Below are positions 18,884-26,123 of a stretch of 64,000 nucleotides of DNA, piece by piece. The stretch comes from Pelagihabitans pacificus (GTDB taxonomy: Bacteria > Bacteroidota > Bacteroidia > Flavobacteriales > Flavobacteriaceae). Below the pieces are notes generated by a model. It was not told the origin of the DNA. It searched no databases and saw only the letters and a list, made by a program, of their open reading frames with translations. The position numbers and the translations under genes are program-made. The stretch covers positions 682,001-746,000 of the forward strand of contig NZ_VIKU02000001.1 in assembly GCF_009371985.2 (NCBI RefSeq). The letters run 5' to 3'. Every line of letters begins with the position of its first letter. Positions within the stretch are counted from its first letter, which is position 1.

Positions 18884-19734
18884 AAAATATTCTAGTAATA
18901 CTAATGCTCTATCTTACGGCAAGTACGCTTTGTGCCCAGGAAGATTTGCTTGCGGAATTTGATTCGGTCCCAGCTGACAACATCAAGAGTGCGGCATTCA
19001 AAGGTTTAAAAATCGTAAATTTTGAGTCTACTAAAATGGTCTCTAAAGGAGAGCTCTATTTTGTGACTTCACATCGGTTTGGTTCCGTGAAAGCCGGTAT
19101 TGAAGATTTTTTTGGTTTGGATCAAGCCGTGACCCGTTTGAACTTCATATACGGAATCTCTGACGGAATTAATATAGGTATTTCCAGAAGTTCTTTTCAA
19201 AAAATCTATGAGTCATCCTTAAAATTAAGATTGGTTCGCGAAAAAGCCGGTGGCTTTCCATTTACCATTGTTAGTTCAAACAACATATTGCTGAACACGG
19301 CATTGGATGATGAGATATTACCCGGGCTAAGCTTCGAGAATCGTCTGGGATATACGGCGCAGCTGTTAATTTCAAAAAAGTTCAATAAAAACTTCTCGCT
19401 TGAATTAATGCCCACTTTCTTCCATGACAACTTGGTGGCCTTGGATGAACAAGAAAATTCTCAATATGCTATCGGCTTTGGTGGAAGGCATAAGTTGACC
19501 AAGAGATTTTCAATCAACTTCGACTATGGCCTTCATCTGAACAGGGCATCGAACTCCCCATTTAAGAACCCCCTTTCCGTCGGGATAGATATTGAAACCG
19601 GAGGGCATGTTTTTCAGCTACATTTTACCAACGCACAGCCCATGAATACGAATGGTTTTCTAGGACAAGGAACAGGGGATTGGGGGGACGGTGATGTTTT
19701 CTTTGGCTTTAATCTTTCCAGGGTTTTCAACTAA
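18880..19734 (+). CDS. DUF5777 family outer-membrane beta-barrel protein (operon 1)
   Basis: The 284-residue protein has a signal peptide (about residues 1-19, ending in LCAQ) and then alternating strands typical of an outer-membrane barrel. The DUF5777 features are recognisable: a conserved start region with TFKxxKIVNFESTKM-like sequence, SHRFGSVKAGIEDFFGLDQA and LNFIYGISDGINIGISRS. Its paralogue is at 22981. It overlaps the OB-fold gene by ATGA. A barrel encoded with a cytochrome and YceI suggests a cross-membrane or surface redox assembly, which is inference. Confidence 0.85.
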   Translation: MKNILVILMLYLTASTLCAQEDLLAEFDSVPADNIKSAAFKGLKIVNFESTKMVSKGELYFVTSHRFGSVKAGIEDFFGLDQAVTRLNFIYGISDGINIGISRSSFQKIYESSLKLRLVREKAGGFPFTIVSSNNILLNTALDDEILPGLSFENRLGYTAQLLISKKFNKNFSLELMPTFFHDNLVALDEQENSQYAIGFGGRHKLTKRFSINFDYGLHLNRASNSPFKNPLSVGIDIETGGHVFQLHFTNAQPMNTNGFLGQGTGDWGDGDVFFGFNLSRVFN

Positions 19735-19744
19735 AACGACACTT

Positions 19745-20005
19745 ATGAAACAACAGATCGCAAGAATTCAAGTACAGAACAACTTTTGTGAAAGGTGTAA
19801 AAGTTCCATACAAACAAAGTTGACAAAAATAAGGGATGTCTCCAATGTTCGGCTTTATCCCAAAGAATCCCTGGTGGTATTTAATTTTTTCAGGGCCAAT
19901 GAGCTGTCCGATGTACTCAACGCCCTTACTGAGATGGGCTATCCGGAAGAAGGGGAAAGGATAAACCGGGATACGCTTCTAAGATCAAAATGGTGCATGT
20001 GTTAA
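19745..20005 (+). CDS. Small heavy-metal-associated (HMA-like) domain protein
   Basis: The 86-residue cytoplasmic-looking protein has an HMA-like fold: C15-E-R-C18 after the first strand, the helix SSIQTKLTKIRDVSNVRLYP, and the second helix ending in EMGYPEEGE. The CxxC would bind Cu(I) or another soft metal. The C-terminus adds a second cysteine pair, C-M-C. I start at ATG 19745; the longer frame from 19691 overlaps the barrel gene in another frame. As the last gene of operon 1 it may sense or deliver metal for the redox proteins of the two operons (inference). Confidence 0.7.
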   Translation: MKQQIARIQVQNNFCERCKSSIQTKLTKIRDVSNVRLYPKESLVVFNFFRANELSDVLNALTEMGYPEEGERINRDTLLRSKWCMC

Positions 20006-20143
20006 GTTGTACTTCGAAGTCAGTGCAACGGCGGGGATGAGATCATTTCGGGAAATCAACAAAGATAGTATGATACGACTTTAGCCCATGGTTCCTATAA
20101 CATCATTAATCAAATCAAAATGACACTTTACACCAAAAATACA

Positions 20144-20216
20144 TTCCCTTTTAAAGCTAAATATTCCCTTTCACCTAGGTTTTGTGTATAAACATCACCG
20201 CTCAAGGGTTTATTTG
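20144..20216 (+). promoter_or_regulatory. Control region of redox operon 2: tandem TTCCC boxes plus TATTTG element
   Basis: TTCCC is at 20144-20148 and 20164-20168 (20 bp apart), the second extended to TTCCCTTTCAC. AGGTT is at 20177-20181 and TATTTG at 20211-20216. All distances equal those upstream of operon 1. The remainder of the 250-bp gap (20006-20255) shows no other signal. Confidence 0.7.
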
Positions 20217-20255
20217 CCAGCATAAATAATTTAATAATTCTAAAAAAATAGTACA

Positions 20256-21794
20256 ATGAAAAAAGTATTTTTAGCAGCAATGGTCACTTTATTCGTAGTC
20301 GGTTGTAGCAAGGACGACGATAATGGATATGGCCCAAAACAAGATCAAGATCAAGAAGTAATCGATGACCCTGTGGTGGTTGAAAATTCGGTTAGATTGG
20401 CTTCTGATAACACCTTTGGAACGGTACTTACCAATGCGGAGGGGTTTACATTGTATTTCTTCGCTCCTGATAGTAAAGGAGATTCCAACTGCGTGGATGG
20501 TTGTTTGGCGAATTGGCCCGCTTTTAACCCAAGCGAACTAAGCTTGGACGAAGGTCTAAATGCGGATGATTTTAGTACGATAACCAGAACTGACGGCGCC
20601 GAACAAGTTGCCTACAAAGGATGGCCGTTGTACCTCTTTGCAAATGATACGGAGGCAGGACAAATAAATGGAGATGGCGCAGGAGATGTTTGGTTTGTTG
20701 CCAAGCCCGACTATTCAGTGATGTTTACAAGGTCTCAGCTTGTGGGAAGGGACGCCGATGGTAACGAGACCAACCTTACCAGCGCTTATGAAGCAGGGGA
20801 CGAGGAGACATTTTATATGACCGATGCCAATGGCAATACGCTCTATTCCTTTATCAATGATGAGAGCGGAACCAATAATTTTACCAACGAGGATTTTTCC
20901 AATAATGGGGCTTGGCCTATTTTTCAAACCGCACTGGAAAATGTACCTAGTATATTGAATGCAGATGATTTTGGGACCATATCGGTTTTTGGTGAAGCAC
21001 AATTAACCTATAAAGGGTGGCCACTTTATACCTTTGGCGGTGACGAGAATCGAGGGGACAATTTTGGGGTCGGATTCCCGGTGGCCGGCATATGGCCCAT
21101 TTTAAACCTGGATACCGAAAGTGCCCCTGCTCCAGAGGTTGACACATCCGCTGTTGAAAAAACATTTACCGTTTCAAATGTTGGGGCCTCTGCGTATCTC
21201 TTTGATTTTACAAGTTTGGAAAACCCGGAGCTTGAATTGACCAGGGGCAGTACTTATGAATTTTCGGTTGACACGCCCGGACACCCATTTATCATTAAAT
21301 CCGTGCAAGGTACAGGAACGGATAACACCTATGATGACGGTGTGACCAATAATGGTGCGGCAACGGGAACAATAGTGTTTACGGTACCCGAAGATGCTCC
21401 CGATGTTTTATTTTACATCTGCGAGTTTCATGGTTCGATGACCGGCAGAATTCGAATAGTGGACGCGACGGAGACCACTTCTTTTGACGTTGGCAATAAT
21501 GGCGCTACCTCCTATGTTTTCGATGGAAAAGGTTTTGCCGGTGATGAAAATCCAAATTTTAACTTAAGAAGAGGAAGAACATATGAATTCGTTGTCAATA
21601 CACCAGGGCATCCTTTTATCATTAAAGCTGTACAGGGCACGGGTACGGGCGACGCCGTTAATGACGGGGTTACAAATAATGGCGTGGCAACAGGAACAAT
21701 AAGCTTTACCGTTCCCGCCGACGCTCCTGATACGCTTTTTTATATTTGCGAATTTCATGGCAGTATGACCGGTACTTTTACAATCAGCGATTGA
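20256..21794 (+). CDS. Surface lipoprotein with Yx(FWY)xxD repeats and two C-terminal cupredoxin domains
   Basis: The 512-residue protein has a lipoprotein signal (lipidated C17) followed by SKDDDNG, an acidic stretch resembling the export signal that sends lipoproteins to the cell surface in Bacteroidetes. Residues 45-290 hold repeats of the secreted Yx(FWY)xxD type (PF03640-like), with four motifs: YFFAPD, YLFAND, YSFIND and YTFGGD. Residues 305-512 are two tandem cupredoxin domains. Type-1 copper ligands are complete in both: H343 with C389-x2-H392-x2-M395, and H452 with C498-x2-H501-x2-M504. This suggests an electron carrier or copper protein at the cell surface. It is the first gene of operon 2. 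Confidence 0.85.
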   Translation: MKKVFLAAMVTLFVVGCSKDDDNGYGPKQDQDQEVIDDPVVVENSVRLASDNTFGTVLTNAEGFTLYFFAPDSKGDSNCVDGCLANWPAFNPSELSLDEGLNADDFSTITRTDGAEQVAYKGWPLYLFANDTEAGQINGDGAGDVWFVAKPDYSVMFTRSQLVGRDADGNETNLTSAYEAGDEETFYMTDANGNTLYSFINDESGTNNFTNEDFSNNGAWPIFQTALENVPSILNADDFGTISVFGEAQLTYKGWPLYTFGGDENRGDNFGVGFPVAGIWPILNLDTESAPAPEVDTSAVEKTFTVSNVGASAYLFDFTSLENPELELTRGSTYEFSVDTPGHPFIIKSVQGTGTDNTYDDGVTNNGAATGTIVFTVPEDAPDVLFYICEFHGSMTGRIRIVDATETTSFDVGNNGATSYVFDGKGFAGDENPNFNLRRGRTYEFVVNTPGHPFIIKAVQGTGTGDAVNDGVTNNGVATGTISFTVPADAPDTLFYICEFHGSMTGTFTISD

Positions 21795-21812
21795 TTCATA
21801 CCATCTTTATAA

Positions 21813-21961
21813 AATGAGGCTGTCTCTATAGTCGAGAAAAGGCGTCATTGCGAACATAGTGAGGTAATCTGTTTGTCGCCTGTCAAAAAACGTACAGATT
21901 GCTTCCCCGGATAGTTATGGGGTCGTAATGCAAAAAGCGAGACTTAGTAGACAGCCTCATT
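21813..21961. repeat. Hairpin-forming intergenic repeat with 13-bp terminal inverted repeats (MITE-like)
   Basis: The element begins AATGAGGCTGTCT and ends with the exact reverse complement AGACAGCCTCATT, 149 bp in all. Inside, CATTGCGA...GTAATCTGT is matched by an inverted, imperfect arm ACAGATTGC...CGTAATG, so the whole element can form a long hairpin. The inner sequence resembles the CATTGCGAGGAACGAAGCAATC type repeats scattered through many Bacteroidetes genomes. It encodes nothing and lies between the first and second genes of operon 2. Confidence 0.8.
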
Positions 21962-22030
21962 ATTCAAACATTTGGGCTTCAAAAAGTCCCGTATAAACAT
22001 TAGTTTTAACTACTTTTTAAAGGTGGGAAT

Positions 22031-22441
22031 ATGAGAAGGAGTACCAGATTTTCCTATTTAACGGTTTTTATACTTGTATTTCTATGTCTTTTAGGCTGTA
22101 ATCACCGTTTAAATGGGGATCTAACAAACGTGCCGGCAAGTAAGGTATATACGGTGGAGCAATTGATTTCCGAATTCCAATCAAACAAGAAAGGCGATAC
22201 CGAGCTCGTAATTGCAGTAGAAGGAATTGTGCATGAAATCAACAATGTCAATGACAGGCACACCATTTTGCTAGAGGGGGAAACTGCCAGCGAAACCTAT
22301 GTGATATGCGATATGAATACCAACCAATTAAATACTACGGAAGCGGTAAAAAGTGGAGATTTGATTTTAGTAAAAGGTCTTTTAAAAGGTTTTCTAAAAG
22401 ACGTTATTATGTTGAATTGTGTAGTGATTAAGACCGAATAG
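22031..22441 (+). CDS. OB-fold (tRNA_anti-like) lipoprotein (operon 2)
   Basis: The 136-residue protein has a lipoprotein signal with C23 in FLCLLGC, then an OB-fold of the tRNA_anti-like type (DTELVIAVEGIVHEINNVND; GDLILVKGLLKGF). It has the same length and fold as the operon 1 protein at 18473, but it is lipid-anchored instead of helix-anchored. The stop is one base before the next ATG. Its promoter is unclear, because a hairpin repeat separates it from the cupredoxin gene, so it may be read through from there. Confidence 0.75.
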   Translation: MRRSTRFSYLTVFILVFLCLLGCNHRLNGDLTNVPASKVYTVEQLISEFQSNKKGDTELVIAVEGIVHEINNVNDRHTILLEGETASETYVICDMNTNQLNTTEAVKSGDLILVKGLLKGFLKDVIMLNCVVIKTE

Positions 22442-22442
22442 A

Positions 22443-22991
22443 ATGATAAGAATGTTAGCTGTTTTTTTAATAGCACTTTTAAGCACCTCGGAAATCGATA
22501 CTGATGGGAAGGTAATTGCCCGGCAGGGCAAGGTGTCTTTCTTCTCACACACATCGGTAGAAGACATAAAAGCGGAGAACAATCAGGTGCTAAGTGTTAT
22601 TGACCTAAAAGACGGAAAAATTGCTGTTAGTATGCTTATGAGTGCCTTCATTTTTGAAAAAGCGTTGATGAGGGAGCACTTTAATGAAAGCTATATAGAG
22701 TCGGACATTTACCCCAAAGCTATCTTTGAAGGAGTTTTAGTTGATTTTGACCCCGCCGTTCAGGGAGAGCAAACCCGTATGGCAAAAGGAGTTTTTACTA
22801 TGCACGGGGTATCAAAATCCCTTGAAATTAAAGTCAAAATAGAAAACAATACGAGTGGTTACGTCGTTTCGGGTAGTTTTGAAACATATGTAAAAGATTA
22901 TGATATTAATATTCCTCCCTTGCTCGCCGGAAATATTGCCAAAAGCATTTCAGTAGATTTTAGATTTGAATACGAGCCCTATGAAGACTAA
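22443..22991 (+). CDS. YceI family protein (operon 2)
   Basis: The 182-residue YceI paralogue of the protein at 17916 has a short signal peptide (about residues 1-16) and the conserved MREHFNESYIESDIYPKA segment, then GVFTMHGVSKSLEIKVKI, a YceI hallmark. A bound isoprenoid or quinone is possible from family knowledge. It overlaps the following DUF5777 gene by 11 bases. Confidence 0.88.
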   Translation: MIRMLAVFLIALLSTSEIDTDGKVIARQGKVSFFSHTSVEDIKAENNQVLSVIDLKDGKIAVSMLMSAFIFEKALMREHFNESYIESDIYPKAIFEGVLVDFDPAVQGEQTRMAKGVFTMHGVSKSLEIKVKIENNTSGYVVSGSFETYVKDYDINIPPLLAGNIAKSISVDFRFEYEPYED

Positions 22992-23895
22992 AATAATTTT
23001 TACGTTGGCATTCGCATTGCTGACCACGGTGCATTACTCATTTTCGCAAGACCTGCTGGGAATTTTAGAATCTGAACAGCAGAATGATGTTCCGTTTATC
23101 CCCGCAACATTTAAAATGACGCGTATAGCCGTCGGACACTCCACTGAAGTTCGGGGCAAGGGGATTTTGGACCTTTTTGTTGCGAATCGATTTTGGAATA
23201 CCCCGGCCGACAGAACCCAAAGCTTTGTCGCGGATAGAATGAGCAGCCGAATAGCACTTGAATACGGTATATCCGACAGACTTACTTTTGGAACTGGCGC
23301 AACCACTTTTGATGGACTTTTTGACGCGCATCTTAAATATCGAATTGTGCAGCATACCGATAAAAAAGGATTTCCATTTTCGATTACCCTTTTCCAAAAC
23401 ATGAGTTATAACAGTAGTCCCTTTGGTAACCAAGACATAGCCGACGACTTTTCGGACAGAACAGCTTTTACGTCACAAATTTTACTTTCAAAAAAGGTGA
23501 CAAAAGACTTTTCGTTCCAAGTTTCGCCTACATACATAAATAAAAGCCTAGGTTTATCAGAAAATGATCCTAAAAATTTCTTAGCTATTGGTTTGGGAGC
23601 TAGATATAGGTTGGGGTATCATTTAAGTCTGGTATCTGAATATTATCATACATTCAACCCAATAAAATCTTTCACTACTTATGATACTTTTGCCATTGGC
23701 ACCAACTGGGAATTAGGTGATATCATGTTGCAATTTATGTTGACCAATGCCGTGAATATGGTAGAGGATGCATTTATAGTTCAAACTAGGAATAACTTTA
23801 ATTTTCGCAATCCCAATTTAAATTTTGGTTTTAACGCCACCTATGTCTTCCATTTTAAAAATAGGCTTAAAACAAAAAATAAGGACAAATTGTAG
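22981..23895 (+). CDS. DUF5777 family outer-membrane beta-barrel protein (operon 2)
   Basis: The 304-residue paralogue of the barrel at 18880 has a signal peptide ending in YSFSQ. ATG 22981 is chosen because it gives a clean signal peptide; the frame opens five codons earlier. Family features are present: VANRFWNTPADRTQSF, IALEYGISDRLTFGTG and FQNMSYNSSPFG. It closes operon 2. The order barrel-last, with OB-fold and YceI before it, parallels operon 1 except that OB and YceI are swapped. Confidence 0.85.
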   Translation: MKTKIIFTLAFALLTTVHYSFSQDLLGILESEQQNDVPFIPATFKMTRIAVGHSTEVRGKGILDLFVANRFWNTPADRTQSFVADRMSSRIALEYGISDRLTFGTGATTFDGLFDAHLKYRIVQHTDKKGFPFSITLFQNMSYNSSPFGNQDIADDFSDRTAFTSQILLSKKVTKDFSFQVSPTYINKSLGLSENDPKNFLAIGLGARYRLGYHLSLVSEYYHTFNPIKSFTTYDTFAIGTNWELGDIMLQFMLTNAVNMVEDAFIVQTRNNFNFRNPNLNFGFNATYVFHFKNRLKTKNKDKL

Positions 23896-24116
23896 ATTAT
23901 TGGGTCGGGTTGTTCGACTACCGATGAATTCCTATTTTTAACGTCAACTAAAAATTTCATTGAATTTTTTAGTGAGGTTGAAGAACTTTTGCATTGATTG
24001 AAGCGCTACATCCCATTATAAAAATTTGCCACCTCATCCAACACTTTGCAAGTCAGCCTACATATTTTTATTTCATTGCATCGGTTGTTTAAGTCCTTAG
24101 ATGTATCTTTAATCCA

Positions 24117-24752
24117 ATGAAAAAAAAGTTTTTCAAACTACTTGGATTTATTCTCTTAAGTTTTGTTTTAATGATATTTTTGTGCAACTATATCATTGAT
24201 TCGGCCGCGGAAGGGAAGACTTTTTCAAATATAGATTCCGTTCCAAAAAATAGAGTTGGTATTGTATTGGGTACTTCCAGTAAATTGACCACAGGCTCCT
24301 CAAACCCATATTATACCAATAGAATAAATGCTACCATTCAACTCTTTACCGCAGGTAAAATAGATTTCATATTAGTAAGTGGAGACAACGGAACAAAATA
24401 TTATAATGAACCGGACACTTTCAAAAAAGATCTTATAGAAGGCGGTATTCCAGAAGATAAAATTTTTCTCGACTATGCCGGTTTTAGAACTTTGGATTCC
24501 ATGGTTCGCGCTAAAAATATCTTCGGACTGGACAGCGTAACCATTATATCCCAAAAGTTCCATAACGAACGGGCCATTTACCTTGCAGAAAAAAAAGGAC
24601 TGTCGGCCATTGGCTACAATGCCCGAGATATTTCGGCCCAACAGGGCTTCAAGGTACAGTTTCGGGAATATTTCGCAAGGGTCAAGGTCTTTCTGGATCT
24701 GTTGTTCAACACAGAACCCAAGTTCTATGGGGATATGATAGAAATCAAGTAA
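24117..24752 (+). CDS. SanA/YdcF family protein (DUF218)
   Basis: The 211-residue protein has one N-terminal membrane helix (about 7-27) and a periplasmic DUF218 domain with the family-typical GIVLGTSSKL start, a DFILVSGDNG segment, and EPDTFKKDLIEGGIPEDKIFLDYAGFRTLDS (here shown in parts: EPDTFKKDLIEGG, PEDKIFLDYAG). SanA of E. coli (vancomycin high-temperature exclusion) affects envelope barrier function; the biochemical role is unclear. A near-consensus TATCTTTA lies about 10 bp before the ATG, so the leader is very short. Confidence 0.88.
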   Translation: MKKKFFKLLGFILLSFVLMIFLCNYIIDSAAEGKTFSNIDSVPKNRVGIVLGTSSKLTTGSSNPYYTNRINATIQLFTAGKIDFILVSGDNGTKYYNEPDTFKKDLIEGGIPEDKIFLDYAGFRTLDSMVRAKNIFGLDSVTIISQKFHNERAIYLAEKKGLSAIGYNARDISAQQGFKVQFREYFARVKVFLDLLFNTEPKFYGDMIEIK

Positions 24753-24802
24753 AGAAAGGGAGCAGGGGAAAATTAGCATTTTAGAAACGATAACCAACTT
24801 TA

Positions 24803-26059
24803 ATGTCCAAAACAAAGGCATTCCTTAAAAACTTAGGTCCTGGGCTCTTGTTCGCCAGTATGGCTATTGGCACCTCGCATTTGGTACTCTCGACCAAGGC
24901 TGGTGCACAGTATGGTTGGGTGATGGTCATTCCGATTATTTTGGCGAACGTATTTAAGTACCCCTTTTTCGAATTCGGGGTACGTTATACCCACCTTACC
25001 GACAAAACCTTGATAGAAGGATATCTAAACCGCGGAAAACTATATTTATGGTTCTATGCAGGTATTACATTGATTACTACATTTACGATTCTTGCAGCAT
25101 TGTACACGGTTACCGCCGGACTGTTCATCAACCTCTTTAAAATTCCAAATGCTTCCGTTTCCTCCGTGGCTTTGGGCCTATTTGTCTTGATCGGTGCCTT
25201 ACTCATTGTAGGTCGTTATAAATTGTTGGAAAACTCCTTGAAATTGGTCGTTTCCATTTTGTTTGTGGCACTAATCGTGACCACGGCCCTTGTTATTCTC
25301 AGGGGCAAAATAGCTGCAGTAGAAGGTTTTAGTCCTACCCCTATTTTTAACGAGGTCGGCATTCTTTTTTTGATCGGGTTGATGGGATGGATGCCAACCA
25401 CCGTGGAAGCATCGAGTTGGGTAAGCCTCTGGAGTATTGAAAAATGGAAAAACAAAGAAGGAAAACCTTCACTGAAGCAATCGCTTCAGGAATTTAATAC
25501 AGGTTATTTTTTGACAGGTATTCTAGCTATCTTTTTCTTGATTATCGGCTGGTTCACGCTTTACGGTACCCGTAGCGAGCTCAGTGGCAACGCGGTCATC
25601 TTTGCAGACCAAGTCGTGAACTTGTTTACCACCCATATCGGGGCTTGGGCCTATGTATTTATTGCCGTTTCGGCTTTTGCTACCATGTTCAGCACTTGTA
25701 TGACGGCACATGACGCCGTAGCACGAGTAAGTCTCGATATTATTGATTTGCTCTCCCCGAAGACTCCCTTAAGTGGTAAAAAAGGGCCTTTCGCATTGGC
25801 AATTATCTTGTTGGCGTTGGTCAATTTTGTGGTCATCGCCACTTTTTCGGCCAACATGGGCCAGTTGGTCGCTTTAGCCACCTTCGTTTCTTTCGTAGTC
25901 GCCCCTATTATAGGGTATATGAATCTAAAAAATGTAATGAGCGCCGACCTTCCTGAAGCGCATCGACCTAAAAAATGGTTGCAATGGCTTACCTATGCCG
26001 GAATCGTATTCCTATCATTCTTTTCACTACTTTATTTCTGGATGGTAGTATTTCGCTAA
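24803..26059 (+). CDS. Nramp-family transporter lacking the canonical metal-binding motifs
   Basis: This 418-residue protein with about eleven helices aligns with Nramp/MntH transporters over its full length (LGPGLLFASMAIGTSH; AGAQYGWVMVIPIILAN). In true Nramp proteins helix 1 carries DPGN and helix 6 MPH, which coordinate Mn(II) or Fe(II). Here helix 1 has G23-T-S-H26 and helix 6 has M-P-T. The canonical coordination site is therefore absent. It may carry another substrate or bind metal differently. It is convergent with the OmpA gene. Confidence 0.8.
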   Translation: MSKTKAFLKNLGPGLLFASMAIGTSHLVLSTKAGAQYGWVMVIPIILANVFKYPFFEFGVRYTHLTDKTLIEGYLNRGKLYLWFYAGITLITTFTILAALYTVTAGLFINLFKIPNASVSSVALGLFVLIGALLIVGRYKLLENSLKLVVSILFVALIVTTALVILRGKIAAVEGFSPTPIFNEVGILFLIGLMGWMPTTVEASSWVSLWSIEKWKNKEGKPSLKQSLQEFNTGYFLTGILAIFFLIIGWFTLYGTRSELSGNAVIFADQVVNLFTTHIGAWAYVFIAVSAFATMFSTCMTAHDAVARVSLDIIDLLSPKTPLSGKKGPFALAIILLALVNFVVIATFSANMGQLVALATFVSFVVAPIIGYMNLKNVMSADLPEAHRPKKWLQWLTYAGIVFLSFFSLLYFWMVVFR

Positions 26060-26123
26060 GTACATCCGTAAAATCGTCTCCCAGATGTCCCCCCATAAGA
26101 GAAACCGGTGAACCGGTATCATA

